Made by a program: the position numbers and the translations under genes
Assembly: GCF_002021815.1 (NCBI RefSeq)
Contig: NZ_CP019952.1
Coordinates: forward strand, 4,371,001 to 4,435,000
Length of the DNA: 64,000 nucleotides
Direction: 5' to 3'
DNA from: Pseudomonas parafulva
GTDB lineage: Bacteria; Pseudomonadota; Gammaproteobacteria; Pseudomonadales; Pseudomonadaceae
Notes under the pieces: model-generated
Told to the model about the DNA's origin: nothing
Database searches by the model: none
What the model saw: only the letters and a program-made list of their open reading frames with translations
Shown here: positions 30,426 through 39,557 of the stretch, piece after piece
Layout of the letters: the number at the start of each line of letters is the position of its first letter
Numbering within the stretch: the stretch's first letter is position 1

Positions 30426-30455
30426 GCTGGCGCGGCCTGGCCAGGCCGCGCCAGC
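30426..30455. terminator. perfect 30-base palindrome, bidirectional terminator
   Basis: The 15-base arms (30426-30440 and 30441-30455) are exact inverted copies with no spacer, all GC-rich, followed by GTTTC on the plus strand. It separates the SPOR gene from the convergent TM2 gene. In RNA it would form a very stable hairpin with a minimal loop. Confidence 0.65.
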
Positions 30456-30466
30456 GTTTCTAACGG

Positions 30467-30886
30467 TCAGCGCTGGCCGGCATTGCGCTCGGACACCTGC
30501 CCGTTCAACGTCCAGAAGTCATACAGAACGCCCACCAGGAACAACCCGCCCGTGCAGAAGTAGATGATGGCGGTGATCCACTTGCCTTGATAAAGGCGGT
30601 GCAGGCCGAAGATGCCCAGGAAGGTCAGCAGTATCCAGGCGATGTTGTAGTCGATTCGGCCAGAGTGGAAACGCAGGTCGGCTTCGCGGTCCATGGCCGG
30701 GATCAGGAACAGGTCGATGAGCCAGCCAATGCCCAGCAGCCCGAAGGTGAAGAACCAGATCGTCCCGGTGATGGGCTTGCCGTAATAGAAACGGTGCGAG
30801 CCGGTAAAGCCGAAAATCCACAGCAAGTAGCCGATCACCTTGCTGTGGGTGTCGTGGAAGGGCGCGCCCTGTTGATAAGTGTTCAT
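30467..30886 (-). CDS. TM2-domain membrane protein with two TM2 modules
   Basis: 139-residue inner-membrane protein. Two copies of the TM2 module follow each other: about 15-63 with GSHRFYYGK and WLIDLF, and about 79-127 with GLHRLYQGK and LYDFW. Each has two helices joined by the short loop containing the conserved Asp. The start is at MNTYQQG; an upstream in-frame extension has no family character. Divergent from an NlpC/P60 gene across a region with a GATCAAA palindrome. The function of bacterial TM2 proteins is not established. Confidence 0.82.
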   Translation of the reverse strand: MNTYQQGAPFHDTHSKVIGYLLWIFGFTGSHRFYYGKPITGTIWFFTFGLLGIGWLIDLFLIPAMDREADLRFHSGRIDYNIAWILLTFLGIFGLHRLYQGKWITAIIYFCTGGLFLVGVLYDFWTLNGQVSERNAGQR

Positions 30887-30980
30887 GCATGGCCCTCGTG
30901 GGTTGCTGATTAAATTTTCTAAAAAAAGTTGTGACTTTTTCCGCCAAGGCCGACGGATGGTAAGCAAGAATCGACCAGCG

Positions 30981-30995
30981 GATCAAAATTTGATC
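30981..30995. promoter_or_regulatory. 15-base palindrome in the TM2-NlpC divergent gap
   Basis: gatcaaa and tttgatc flank a single A (30981-30995). The surrounding 100 bases are unusually AT-rich, and a ttataaag stretch follows at 31005. It is a candidate operator serving either of the divergent genes. Confidence 0.4.
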
Positions 30996-31052
30996 AAAAA
31001 GCTGTTATAAAGTTGCGCGCCCAACACACAACTATTCATAAGAGCTTCATCT

Positions 31053-31682
31053 ATGCCGCCTTTGATCAAGACATGGCTGACCCTCTGCCTACTATTGCCC
31101 CTGGCCGCCCACGCCACCAACCGTGAGCAACGTCTTCCCAACGGCTTTACCGGTTACACCACCAACGCATCGGTAAAGCGCACGCCCATCAAACAGACCA
31201 CCCTGCACGCCCGCCCTGGCAACGCTGCCAATAAGTCGCGTGGCAAGACGGTGGCGGCTGCTTCGAGCAAGCAAAGCAGCGCCGTGCTCGATCGTGCCGT
31301 GAACATGCTCGGCACCCCTTATGTTTGGGGCGGTACCAGCCCGAAAAAAGGGTTCGATTGCAGCGGCCTGGTTCGCTACGCCTTCAACGACGTGGCTGAG
31401 GTCAACCTGCCTCGCACTTCCAGCGCCATGGCCAGCGGTCACGGCACCAAGGTTGCCAAAAGCGATCTCAAGCCGGGCGACCTGATCTTCTTCAACATCA
31501 AGAGCCGGCGCGTCAACCATGTTGCCATCTACCTGGGCAATGACCGCTTCATTCATGCGCCGCGTCGCGGCAAGCGGGTGAGCATCGATAACTTGAGCAA
31601 GCCCTATTGGCAGAAACACTACGTGGTCGCCAAACGCGTACTGCCCAAGGAAAAGCAACAGCTTAGCCTGGCCAAGCGTTAA
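31053..31682 (+). CDS. NlpC/P60 family cell-wall hydrolase
   Basis: 209-residue secreted protein with a signal peptide (about 1-21, ending AAHA) and a basic linker. An NlpC/P60 domain covers about 75-195. The catalytic Cys103 is in FDCSGLVRY, His156 in VNHVAIYLG and His168 in FIHAP. Such enzymes cut peptide stems of peptidoglycan, usually the D-Glu to mDAP bond. The C-terminal tail is Lys/Arg-rich. It is monocistronic, convergent with the PilT-like gene, with a 9-bp stem hairpin between them. Confidence 0.9.
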   Translation: MPPLIKTWLTLCLLLPLAAHATNREQRLPNGFTGYTTNASVKRTPIKQTTLHARPGNAANKSRGKTVAAASSKQSSAVLDRAVNMLGTPYVWGGTSPKKGFDCSGLVRYAFNDVAEVNLPRTSSAMASGHGTKVAKSDLKPGDLIFFNIKSRRVNHVAIYLGNDRFIHAPRRGKRVSIDNLSKPYWQKHYVVAKRVLPKEKQQLSLAKR

Positions 31683-31706
31683 CCCTGCCTCATAGCAACC
31701 CCGTGG

Positions 31707-31749
31707 AGGGCCGCTCCGCTGCCAACCCTAGGTGGTGGGTAGCGGCCCT
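31707..31749. terminator. hairpin between convergent NlpC and pilT genes
   Basis: agggccgct (31707-31715) and agcggccct (31741-31749) are perfect 9-bp arms around a 25-base loop. No T-run. Probable transcription barrier or 3' end structure. Confidence 0.4.
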
Positions 31750-31756
31750 GGTTGCA

Positions 31757-32752
31757 TCACTCGGCGAGCAGCCCGCGCGCTCGAAGTTGCCTCATGGCCC
31801 CGTCCAAGGTTTGCATACCCTCTGCCGCGCCGGTCTGCATCGCCGAATGGAGCTGGGCCATGCGCCCTTCGCGGATCAGATTGCGGACAGCATCCGTCAC
31901 CACCAGCACTTCTCGCGCCGCGACCCTCCCACCGCCCCGGCGGCCAACCAGCACTTGCGCCACTACCACTCGCAGCGAGTCTGCCAGCATCGCGCGCACC
32001 CATGCCTTTCCCTGCGCAGGGAATACCTCTACTACCCGGTCGATGCTGTTCACCGCTGAGCGTGTATGAACGGTTGCCAGTACCAGATGACCTGTTTCGG
32101 CGGCACGCAGTGCAAGACGAATGGTTTCCAGGTCCCTCAACTCGCCCAGCACGATCACGTCGGGGTCCTGACGCAACGCACTGCGCAGGCCTTGGGCAAA
32201 GCTGCAGCAATCTCGGCCGACCTCACGTTGGTTGACCACACCCTGATGGCTGGCATGGACGACCTCGATCGGATCCTCGAGGGTGACGATGTGCAGCGCG
32301 CGCTCGCGGCTCATCTGATCGAGCAGGGCTGCCAACGTGCTCGTCTTGCCACTGCCCGTCGGCCCACCTATGAGCACCAGACCGTCACGGTATTGGCCAA
32401 TGGTTTGGGCAATCTCGCCCAGGCCGAGCGATTCGGCGCAGGCGAGCCGCGCGGGGATCAAGCGGAACGTGAGCGCAGGGCCGTTCATCTGCCTGAACAG
32501 GTTCACGCGAAACCGCCCAAGCGCGGGCAGCTCCAGTGCCAGGTCCAGGTCGTGACCGGCGACCCACTGTCGATACGGGTCGGCGTCGAGCAACGTTTCC
32601 ATGCTTCGCATCAATCCATCCGGCGTTGCCATCGGCACGGGCAGGCGTTGCAGCACGCCATGCACGCGCACTGTCGGCGCCTGGCCTGCAGCCAGGTGCA
32701 GGTCGCTGGCACCTGCCTTCAAAGCAAGCGCCAGCAGGTCTGTCACATCCAT
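31757..32752 (-). CDS. pilT: type IV pilus retraction ATPase PilT
   Basis: 331-residue hexameric secretion-type ATPase that would depolymerise pili or power DNA uptake. PAS-like N-domain with ASDLHL, Walker A GGPTGSGKT (129-137), Asp box (VTLEDPIE), Walker B DVIVLGELRD and His box ATVHTRSA (His229). The C-terminal AVRNLIRE motif is the PilT hallmark. The usual LIGEMRD Walker B is LGELRD here, a mild change. The start is taken at MDVTDLL. Divergent from yggS. No pilU is beside it, unlike P. aeruginosa. Its partner pilM-Q operon is about 12 kb to the left. Confidence 0.88.
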   Translation of the reverse strand: MDVTDLLALALKAGASDLHLAAGQAPTVRVHGVLQRLPVPMATPDGLMRSMETLLDADPYRQWVAGHDLDLALELPALGRFRVNLFRQMNGPALTFRLIPARLACAESLGLGEIAQTIGQYRDGLVLIGGPTGSGKTSTLAALLDQMSRERALHIVTLEDPIEVVHASHQGVVNQREVGRDCCSFAQGLRSALRQDPDVIVLGELRDLETIRLALRAAETGHLVLATVHTRSAVNSIDRVVEVFPAQGKAWVRAMLADSLRVVVAQVLVGRRGGGRVAAREVLVVTDAVRNLIREGRMAQLHSAMQTGAAEGMQTLDGAMRQLRARGLLAE

Positions 32753-32816
32753 GAGACTCCCCATCTGCCTTCAACCAGGTAAAATGCGGCGAAACTTCAG
32801 CTGCCGGCCTCGATCT

Positions 32817-33503
32817 ATGTCCACCCTAGCAGACAACCTTTCCTCGATTCGCGACCGCATCAACCGGGGTGCCCAGGCTGCCGGGCGTAATCCCGCCGAC
32901 GTCCGGTTGCTGGCCGTCAGCAAAACCAAGCCGGCCGCCGCCATACGCGAACTCCACGTCGCAGGCGTGCAGGATTTCGGGGAAAACTACCTACAAGAGG
33001 CGCTGACTAAACAACAGCAACTCATCGACCTGCCTCTGACCTGGCACTTCATTGGCCCTATTCAGTCGAACAAGACCAAGGCCATTGCCGAGCATTTCGA
33101 CTGGGTGCATTCCGTGGATCGCCTGAAAATCGCCCAACGCCTTTCAGAACAGCGCCCAGTTGGCCTGGCGCCGCTCAACATCTGCCTTCAGGTGAACGTC
33201 AGCGGTGAGGCCAGCAAGGCCGGTTGCGCACCCGCGCAACTGCCCGCACTGGTGGAGGCCGTGGCTGCCCTACCCAACCTGCGTTTGCGTGGGCTGATGG
33301 CAATCCCCGAACCTACCGATGATCGTAACGCCCAGGAAGCAGCGTTCGCCCAGCTGCGCCAGTTACAGGACGCGCTCGGGCTGGGCCTGGACACCCTGTC
33401 CATGGGCATGAGCCATGACCTGGAAGCGGCAATTGCTCAAGGCGCGACCTGGGTCCGTATCGGCACCGCCTTGTTTGGTGCCCGCGACTACGGCAACGCT
33501 TGA
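32817..33503 (+). CDS. yggS: YggS-family PLP homeostasis protein
   Basis: 228-residue cytoplasmic PLP-binding TIM barrel (alanine-racemase N-domain fold) that balances vitamin B6 and amino/keto acid pools. Lys36 in LLAVSKTKP is the PLP Schiff-base residue. GENYLQEALTK, WHFIGPIQSNK, and the late SMGMSHDLEAAIAQGATWVRIGTALFG motif are all diagnostic. The start is at MSTLADN. The ribosome site is weak, and a TAAAAT hexamer lies at 32780. It is 38 bases ahead of proC in the same direction, a conserved yggS-proC-yggT cluster. Confidence 0.94.
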   Translation: MSTLADNLSSIRDRINRGAQAAGRNPADVRLLAVSKTKPAAAIRELHVAGVQDFGENYLQEALTKQQQLIDLPLTWHFIGPIQSNKTKAIAEHFDWVHSVDRLKIAQRLSEQRPVGLAPLNICLQVNVSGEASKAGCAPAQLPALVEAVAALPNLRLRGLMAIPEPTDDRNAQEAAFAQLRQLQDALGLGLDTLSMGMSHDLEAAIAQGATWVRIGTALFGARDYGNA

Positions 33504-33541
33504 TGACATGCTTAACTCACTTTTCCTAACAAGGACCTGAC

Positions 33542-34360
33542 ATGAGCAAGACACGTATTGCCTTTATCGGCGCCGGCAACATGGCCGCAAGCCTGATCGG
33601 TGGTCTGCGTGCCCAGGGCGTGGAGGCGACGCACATTCGCGCCAGCGACCCCGGTGCCGAAACCCGTACTCGCCTCCAGGCCGAACAGGGCATCGAAACC
33701 TTCGAGCACAATGCACAGGCCATCGAAGGCGCCGATGTGATCGTGCTGGCGGTCAAGCCGCAGGTGATGAAGACCGTGTGCCAGGCCTTGCGCGATGACC
33801 TGAAGGAAGGCCAGCTGATCGTGTCCATCGCTGCGGGCATCACCTGCGCCAGCCTGCAGAGCTGGGTGGGCAGCCACCCGATAGTGCGCTGCATGCCCAA
33901 CACGCCGTCGCTGCTGCGCCAGGGCGTCAGTGGCCTGTACGCCACAGCCGAAGTCACGGCCGAGCAACGCCAGCAGGCCGAGCAACTGTTGTCGGCGGTA
34001 GGGACGGCGCTCTGGCTCGAACAGGAGCAGCAACTGGATGCAGTGACCGCCGTCTCCGGTAGCGGCCCTGCGTATTTCTTCCTGCTGATCGAGGCCATGA
34101 CTGCGGCGGGCGAGAAGCTCGGCCTGCCTCGGGAGACCGCCACCGAGCTGACCTTGCACACGGCGTTGGGCGCCGCCCGCATGGCGGTTGCCAGCGATGT
34201 GGACGCCGCCGAATTGCGCCGCCGCGTGACATCACCTGCCGGCACCACCGAAGCCGCTATCAAATCGTTCCAGGCCAGTGGTTTCGAGGCCATCGTGGAG
34301 CAGGCGCTGCACGCTGCAGCCACACGCTCTGCTGAGCTGGCCGAGCAACTGGGCAAATAA
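33542..34360 (+). CDS. proC: pyrroline-5-carboxylate reductase
   Basis: 272-residue NADPH-dependent enzyme making proline from pyrroline-5-carboxylate. The N-terminal Rossmann motif is IAFIGAGNMAASLIGGL. The C-terminal dimerisation domain contains AVSGSGPAYFFLLIEAM and the RRRVTSPAGTTEAAI substrate loop. Ten bases separate its stop from yggT, so they share a transcript with yggS. Confidence 0.97.
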   Translation: MSKTRIAFIGAGNMAASLIGGLRAQGVEATHIRASDPGAETRTRLQAEQGIETFEHNAQAIEGADVIVLAVKPQVMKTVCQALRDDLKEGQLIVSIAAGITCASLQSWVGSHPIVRCMPNTPSLLRQGVSGLYATAEVTAEQRQQAEQLLSAVGTALWLEQEQQLDAVTAVSGSGPAYFFLLIEAMTAAGEKLGLPRETATELTLHTALGAARMAVASDVDAAELRRRVTSPAGTTEAAIKSFQASGFEAIVEQALHAAATRSAELAEQLGK

Positions 34361-34370
34361 GGAGTTTCAA

Positions 34371-34961
34371 ATGAATGCACTGTCCGGCGCCGCGATTTTC
34401 GTGGTGCAAACACTGGTCAGCCTGTACTTGGTGATCGTCCTGTTGCGCTTTGTGCTGCAACTGGTCAAGGCCAACTTCTACAACCCGCTCAGCCAGTTCA
34501 CGGTGCGCGCGACCCAACCGCTGCTCAAGCCGATCCGCCGGATCGTACCCAGCATCGCCGGGCTGGATACCTCATCGCTGCTGCTGGCCGTGCTCATCCA
34601 GGCCCTGCTGATGGGGTTCGTGCTGATGGTGACCTACGGCACCTTCGGTGATGTGCTGCACCTGCTGTTGTGGGCCATTATCGGCATCACCTCGCTGTTC
34701 CTGAAAATCTTCTGGGTGGCAATGATCGTCATGGTGATCGTTTCCTGGATAGCGCCCAACAGTCACAACCCGGCGGCCGAGCTTGCGTATCAGATCAGCG
34801 AGCCGGTGCTGGCGCCGTTCCGCCGTATCGTGCCAAACCTGGGGGGCTTGGATATTTCGCCGATTTTTGCGTTCCTGGCCATTCAGGTCATCCAGTCGTT
34901 CGTCATGCCACCACTGGCTGCCTACGCTGGCATGCCGCAGGAGCTGTGGCGGATGATCTGA
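34371..34961 (+). CDS. yggT: YggT-family integral membrane protein
   Basis: 196-residue protein with two repeated YGGT units (about 5-90 and 100-190). Each has paired hydrophobic helices around a polar loop: NPLSQFTVRATQPLLKPIRRIVP in the first and ELAYQISEPVLAPFRRIVPNLGG in the second. A GGAG ribosome site precedes the ATG. The function is unknown; family members have been linked to osmotic tolerance and membrane-associated division machinery. It is the last gene of the yggS-proC-yggT unit. Confidence 0.92.
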   Translation: MNALSGAAIFVVQTLVSLYLVIVLLRFVLQLVKANFYNPLSQFTVRATQPLLKPIRRIVPSIAGLDTSSLLLAVLIQALLMGFVLMVTYGTFGDVLHLLLWAIIGITSLFLKIFWVAMIVMVIVSWIAPNSHNPAAELAYQISEPVLAPFRRIVPNLGGLDISPIFAFLAIQVIQSFVMPPLAAYAGMPQELWRMI

Positions 34962-35049
34962 CCCGGCAGCACCCTGGCGACAAGCCTGCGCTTGCCGCTG
35001 GGGGTGGTGCTCTTTAGACTTACGCCTCCGTCAAGCGTGAGCAGGGTCG

Positions 35050-36189
35050 ATGTCCACTGTCTTTCCAGAAGATTCCGTCGGTCTGGTCGTACCCCAGACC
35101 GCCCGGTTCGACGAGCCGCTGGCTCTGGCCTGCGGCCGTTCGCTGAGCAGCTACGAGCTGGTCTACGAAACCTATGGCACGCTGAACGCCAGCGCGAGCA
35201 ATGCAGTACTGATCTGCCATGCCCTGTCTGGGCACCACCATGCCGCGGGCTACCACGCTGCCACTGACCGCAAGCCGGGTTGGTGGGACAGCTGCATCGG
35301 CCCAGGCAAGCCCATCGACACCAACCGCTTCTTCGTGGTCAGCCTGAACAACCTGGGCGGCTGCAATGGCAGCACCGGGCCAAGCAGCATCAACCCGGCC
35401 ACTGGCAAGGCCTATGGCGCCGACTTCCCAATCCTGACCGTCGAAGACTGGGTTCACAGCCAGGTCCGCCTGGCAGAGCGCCTGGGCATCGCGCAGTGGG
35501 CCGCCGTGGTGGGTGGCAGCCTGGGCGGCATGCAAGCGCTGCAATGGACCATCAGCTATCCCGAGCGCGTGCGCCACTGTATCGATATCGCCTCGGCGCC
35601 CAAGCTGTCCGCGCAGAACATCGCGTTCAACGAGGTGGCGCGCCAGGCCATTCTCACCGACCCCGAGTTCCATGGCGGCTCGTTCCAGGATCAGGGCGTG
35701 ATTCCCAAGCGGGGCTTGATGCTGGCACGCATGGTCGGGCATATCACCTACCTGTCGGATGACTCGATGGGTGAGAAATTCGGCCGCGAGCTCAAGAGTG
35801 ACAAGCTCAACTACGACTTCCACAGTGTGGAGTTCCAGGTCGAAAGCTACCTGCGCTACCAGGGCGAAGAATTCTCCGGGCGCTTCGATGCCAACACGTA
35901 CCTGCTGATGACCAAGGCACTGGACTACTTCGACCCGGCGGCGGCGCACAATGGCGATCTGGCCGCGACCCTGGCCCATGTCAAGGCCAACTACTGCATC
36001 ATGTCGTTCACTACCGACTGGCGCTTCTCGCCGGCCCGCTCGCGGGAAATCGTCGATGCTCTGATGGCGGCGCGCAAGAACGTCTGCTACCTGGAAATCG
36101 ACTCGCCCTACGGCCACGATGCCTTCCTGATTCCCACGCCTCGCTACATGCAGGGTTTCTCGAACTACATGAACCGCATTACCCTCTGA
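35050..36189 (+). CDS. metX: homoserine O-acyltransferase MetX (probably succinyltransferase)
   Basis: 379-residue alpha/beta-hydrolase-fold enzyme that activates homoserine for methionine synthesis. The nucleophile elbow VGGSLGGMQ carries Ser157. The late [12 protein letters not shown] segment has the catalytic His, and TDWRFSP precedes the Asp region. Sequence family is MetX; published pseudomonad members use succinyl-CoA rather than acetyl-CoA, so I expect a succinyltransferase, but acyl choice cannot be read with certainty. Seven bases separate it from metW, the usual partner. Confidence 0.93.
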   Translation: MSTVFPEDSVGLVVPQTARFDEPLALACGRSLSSYELVYETYGTLNASASNAVLICHALSGHHHAAGYHAATDRKPGWWDSCIGPGKPIDTNRFFVVSLNNLGGCNGSTGPSSINPATGKAYGADFPILTVEDWVHSQVRLAERLGIAQWAAVVGGSLGGMQALQWTISYPERVRHCIDIASAPKLSAQNIAFNEVARQAILTDPEFHGGSFQDQGVIPKRGLMLARMVGHITYLSDDSMGEKFGRELKSDKLNYDFHSVEFQVESYLRYQGEEFSGRFDANTYLLMTKALDYFDPAAAHNGDLAATLAHVKANYCIMSFTTDWRFSPARSREIVDALMAARKNVCYLEIDSPYGHDAFLIPTPRYMQGFSNYMNRITL

Positions 36190-36196
36190 GGACAGC

Positions 36197-36817
36197 ATGA
36201 GAGCCGATCTGGAAATCATCCACGACTGGATTCCCGCCGGCAGCCGGGTACTGGACCTGGGCTGTGGTACCGGCGAGCTGCTGGCTTCGCTGCGCGACCG
36301 CAAGCAGGTCACCGGCTACGGCCTCGAAATCGACGGGGACAATATCGCCGCCTGCGTGGCCAAGGGCGTGAACGTCATCGAGCAGGACCTGGACAAAGGC
36401 CTGGGCAATTTCGCCAGCGACAGTTTCGATGTGGTGATCATGACCCAGGCCTTGCAGGCGGTGGAGTACCCCGACCGCATCCTGGACGAAATGCTGCGCG
36501 TCGGTCGCCAGTGCATCATCACCTTCCCCAACTTCGGTCACTGGCGCTGCCGGTGGTACCTGGCGACCAAAGGCCGCATGCCCGTCTCGGACTTCATGCC
36601 GTACACCTGGTACAACACCCCTAACATCCACTTCTGCACCTTCGCCGACTTCGAAGAGCTGGTCCACGAGCGCAAGGCCAAGGTGCTGGACCGGCTGGCG
36701 GTGGATCATATGCACCGCAACGGTCTGGGCGGCCGGCTGTGGCCTAACCTTCTGGGCGAAATCGGTATCTACCGCGTCAGCAGCCCCGGCCCGCAGGCAC
36801 ATCAACTCGCGGTCTGA
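36197..36817 (+). CDS. metW: methionine biosynthesis protein MetW
   Basis: 206-residue SAM-methyltransferase-fold protein. Motif I is RVLDLGCGTGELLASL, followed by YGLEID and SFDVVIMTQALQAV. MetW is encoded next to MetX in many Proteobacteria and is reported to be needed for full MetX activity. Conserved signature segments include TFPNFGHWRCRWYL and TPNIHFCTFADFE. It starts GAGGACAGC-ATG directly after metX. Confidence 0.93.
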   Translation: MRADLEIIHDWIPAGSRVLDLGCGTGELLASLRDRKQVTGYGLEIDGDNIAACVAKGVNVIEQDLDKGLGNFASDSFDVVIMTQALQAVEYPDRILDEMLRVGRQCIITFPNFGHWRCRWYLATKGRMPVSDFMPYTWYNTPNIHFCTFADFEELVHERKAKVLDRLAVDHMHRNGLGGRLWPNLLGEIGIYRVSSPGPQAHQLAV

Positions 36818-36835
36818 CCCAGGAGAATCTGCACC

Positions 36836-37270
36836 ATGCGTCGCCTTGCCCTGCTTTTGATCAGCCTGTGTCTGGCAATGCCAGCACTGGCAGCCGATAC
36901 TGCACGCGCTGCTCGCAAAGAGGTATTTGGCGATATCACGGTGCACTACGGCGCGTTTACCTCAAGCATGCTCACCCCGCAGGTCGCAGCGGCCACAGGC
37001 CTGGTCCGCAGCCGTCACCAGGGCGTGCTCAGCCTCACCGTACTCAGAGCCGGCAAACCCATCACGGCCGTGGTCAGCGGCGCGGTCAAGGACCTGACCG
37101 GGCGCAAGCAGCCCCTGGCCTTCAAGCAGGTCACCGACCACGGCACCGCGTCTTACGTCGCCCAATTCAAGATCGAACACCCTGAGACCGTCGTCTTCGA
37201 GCTAGGTGTCCAAGCCGGTGGTGTCAGTCACTCCTTCAGCTTCAACCAGGACGTTTTCCCAGGCGAATGA
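36836..37270 (+). CDS. DUF4426 secreted protein
   Basis: 144-residue protein with a signal peptide (1-20, ending ALAAD). The mature part is a single all-beta-looking domain with [13 protein letters not shown] near the start and [12 protein letters not shown] at the end. There is no catalytic motif. It sits between metW and rdgB, overlapping rdgB by four bases (ATGA). The same place in other pseudomonads is held by this family, so it is vertically inherited; its function is unknown. Confidence 0.85.
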   Translation: MRRLALLLISLCLAMPALAADTARAARKEVFGDITVHYGAFTSSMLTPQVAAATGLVRSRHQGVLSLTVLRAGKPITAVVSGAVKDLTGRKQPLAFKQVTDHGTASYVAQFKIEHPETVVFELGVQAGGVSHSFSFNQDVFPGE

Positions 37271-37863
37271 TGAATTTCCAGCAACTCGTATTGGCCAGCC
37301 ATAACGCCGGCAAACTCAAGGAACTGCAGGCGATGCTCGGTCAATCCGTGCAATTGCGATCGATTGGCGAATTCAGCCAGGTCGAGCCGGAAGAAACCGG
37401 CCTCTCGTTCGTTGAGAACGCCATCTTGAAAGCCCGCAATGCCGCGCGCATTTCCGGGCTGCCCGCCTTGGCGGACGATTCCGGTCTGGCCGTGGATTAC
37501 CTGGGAGGTGCACCTGGCATCTACTCAGCGCGTTATGCCGACGGCCAAGGCGATGCCGCCAACAACGCCAAGTTGCTCGACGCACTGAAGCACGTACCCG
37601 AGGCCGAGCGCGGTGCGCAGTTCGTCTGTGTATTGGCGCTGGTACGGCACGCCGATGATCCGTTGCCAATCCTGTGCGAAGGCCTGTGGCATGGTCGCAT
37701 CCTGCTCAAGGCAAGCGGCGAACACGGGTTTGGCTACGACCCACTGTTCTGGGTGCCAGAACGTGATTGCTCAAGCGCCGACCTGACCCCGGCTGACAAG
37801 AATCAGATCAGCCACCGTGCCCGCGCCATGGCACTGCTGCGTCAACGTCTGGGCCTGGCATGA
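37267..37863 (+). CDS. rdgB: non-canonical purine NTP pyrophosphatase (RdgB/HAM1)
   Basis: 198-residue house-cleaning enzyme hydrolysing dITP, ITP and XTP to monophosphates. Signatures are [12 protein letters not shown] (phosphate binding), [23 protein letters not shown] (with the catalytic Asp), [12 protein letters not shown] and NQISHRARA. Two consecutive ATG codons open the frame; either may be used. It overlaps DUF4426 upstream and hemW downstream by four bases each, a tightly coupled run. Confidence 0.97.
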   Translation: MMNFQQLVLASHNAGKLKELQAMLGQSVQLRSIGEFSQVEPEETGLSFVENAILKARNAARISGLPALADDSGLAVDYLGGAPGIYSARYADGQGDAANNAKLLDALKHVPEAERGAQFVCVLALVRHADDPLPILCEGLWHGRILLKASGEHGFGYDPLFWVPERDCSSADLTPADKNQISHRARAMALLRQRLGLA

Positions 37864-39035
37864 CCCTGACGTCGTCGCTCATCCAGGCGCCGGGCATCAG
37901 CCAGTTGCCGCCGTTGGCGTTGTACATCCACATCCCGTGGTGCGTGCGCAAATGCCCCTACTGCGACTTCAACTCCCATGCCGCGGGGCCTGAGCTGCCC
38001 GAAGCGGCCTACGTTGCGGCGCTGCTGACCGACCTTGACCAGGAACTGGCCGCAGTCCAGGGCCGCGTCATCACCTCGATCTTCTTCGGTGGTGGCACAC
38101 CAAGCCTGTTCAGTGCCGATGCCCTGGGCCGGTTGCTGCGCGGCGTCGAGCAACGCATCCCATTCGCTTCGGACATTGAGATCACCCTGGAAGCCAACCC
38201 GGGAACGTTCGAACAGGACAAGTTCAAGGCCTATCGCCAGACCGGCATCAACCGCCTGTCCATTGGCGTGCAGAGTTTCCAACCCGCCAAGCTGCAAGCG
38301 CTGGGCCGCATCCACAACGGCGAGGAGGCGATCCGCGCTGCTGGCATGGCAAGGGCCGCAGGCTTCGACAACTTCAACATGGACCTGATGCATGGCTTGC
38401 CCGACCAATCGATGGACGACGCCCTGGGCGATCTGCGTCAGGCAATCGAGCTCGGGCCCACGCACCTGTCCTGGTATCAACTGACGGTAGAGCCCAACAC
38501 CGTATTCTGGAACCAGCCGCCCGAGCTGCCCGAGGACGATATCCTCTGGGACATCCAGGAAGCCGGCCAGGGCCTGATGGCGGCCAATGGGTTCGGCCAG
38601 TACGAGGTGTCTGCCTACGCTCAGCCCGAGCGCGCTGCCCGCCACAACCTCAACTACTGGCGCTTCGGAGACTTCATCGGCATTGGTGCCGGGGCCCATG
38701 GCAAGCTCACCTATGCGGACGGCCGTATCGTACGCACCTGGAAAACCCGGCTGCCCAAGGACTACCTGAACCTGGCCAAACCGTTCAAGGCCGGCGAAAA
38801 ACAGTTGCCCGAGGACGAGCTGCCCTTCGAGTTCCTGATGAACGCGCTGCGCCTGACCCAGGGTGTGGAAGCGCAGCTGTTCACCGACCGCACCGGGTTG
38901 CCGCTCGCACGGCTCGCCCAAGCCCGTCGCCTGGCAGAACAAAGGGGGCTTTTGCAGGTCGAACCGGATCGACTGGTGGCAACGCCCAGGGGCCAACTGT
39001 TCCTCAATGACTTGCTGCAGTATTTCTTGACCTAA
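37860..39035 (+). CDS. hemW: HemW radical-SAM haem chaperone-like protein
   Basis: 391-residue protein formerly called coproporphyrinogen oxidase-like. The radical-SAM Cys motif CxxxCxxC is present as CVRKCPYC (Cys28, 32, 35), followed by DF as in HemW/Hem[11 protein letters not shown] and the GVQSFQ motif are in order. The C-terminal HemN_C region ends with the wing [19 protein letters not shown]. The CNR/CRR motif that marks true HemN is absent, which supports HemW. It overlaps rdgB by four bases. Confidence 0.94.
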   Translation: MTLTSSLIQAPGISQLPPLALYIHIPWCVRKCPYCDFNSHAAGPELPEAAYVAALLTDLDQELAAVQGRVITSIFFGGGTPSLFSADALGRLLRGVEQRIPFASDIEITLEANPGTFEQDKFKAYRQTGINRLSIGVQSFQPAKLQALGRIHNGEEAIRAAGMARAAGFDNFNMDLMHGLPDQSMDDALGDLRQAIELGPTHLSWYQLTVEPNTVFWNQPPELPEDDILWDIQEAGQGLMAANGFGQYEVSAYAQPERAARHNLNYWRFGDFIGIGAGAHGKLTYADGRIVRTWKTRLPKDYLNLAKPFKAGEKQLPEDELPFEFLMNALRLTQGVEAQLFTDRTGLPLARLAQARRLAEQRGLLQVEPDRLVATPRGQLFLNDLLQYFLT

Positions 39036-39044
39036 GGATGACCC

Positions 39045-39371
39045 ATGGATCTGGTACTCGACCTGCTCGCGACGATTTCCCGCTGGAGCCGCAGCAACTT
39101 GTCGGAGATTTCTCTGGCGTTGGTAGGCTGTCTGCTGGTGCTGTTCGGGACGGACATCAAGGCCTGGGCCGAGCAGCGCCTGGGCGGGCTGACAGGGGCC
39201 CTGCGGGTGCCGCTGATGGCATTGCTGGTGATGATCGGCAGCGGCGCGGCCTTGATCTACGCCACACCCTGGGTTTTGAAGGGGCTGAGCCAGTTCAACA
39301 ACTACGCGTTGGCGCCTGTGCTGCTGGTGGTCCTGGCGCTGATCGGCGTGGTGGCGGACCGTCGCGGCTGA
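39045..39371 (+). CDS. DUF3392 membrane protein
   Basis: 108-residue inner-membrane protein with about three hydrophobic helices (about 22-37, 51-72, 84-103), starting MDLVLDLLATISRWSRSNLS. I recognise it as the DUF3392 family found in gammaproteobacteria. It is nine bases after hemW with a good ribosome site (AAGGATG), so it ends the metX-to-hemW run. No function is known. Confidence 0.8.
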   Translation: MDLVLDLLATISRWSRSNLSEISLALVGCLLVLFGTDIKAWAEQRLGGLTGALRVPLMALLVMIGSGAALIYATPWVLKGLSQFNNYALAPVLLVVLALIGVVADRRG

Positions 39372-39399
39372 AGCTGTAGCAGTCCGGCCGCCTTTTACG

Positions 39400-39415
39400 T
39401 AACGCCCTGGCGTTA
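39400..39415 (+). terminator. small hairpin after DUF3392
   Basis: taacgcc and ggcgtta (39400-39406 and 39409-39415) are perfect arms round a 2-base spacer, about 30 bases past the DUF3392 stop. A second hairpin, gtcgg/ccgac, spans about 39428-39447. The 186-base gap to the convergent trmB holds nothing else that I can support. Confidence 0.4.
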
Positions 39416-39557
39416 GCCCCCGTGGTTGTCGGCACTCAAAAACCGACCTTGCAGAATGATGCTGTTCATCAAGATCGCTGGGGCCGCGCCGTGGCCCCAA
39501 ATACTAGCGCTTGCAAGGCAGCTTTTTGTCCATCCGCACAGCGTCAGGCTTAGCGGG

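Noticed and set aside
31757..32752. PilT as a degraded pseudogene
   Set aside because: Walker A, Walker B, Asp and His boxes and the AVRNLIRE motif are all present; only mild substitutions were seen.
34962..35049. SAM-type riboswitch in front of metX
   Set aside because: Only 88 bases with no recognisable SAM-I/II/IV core.
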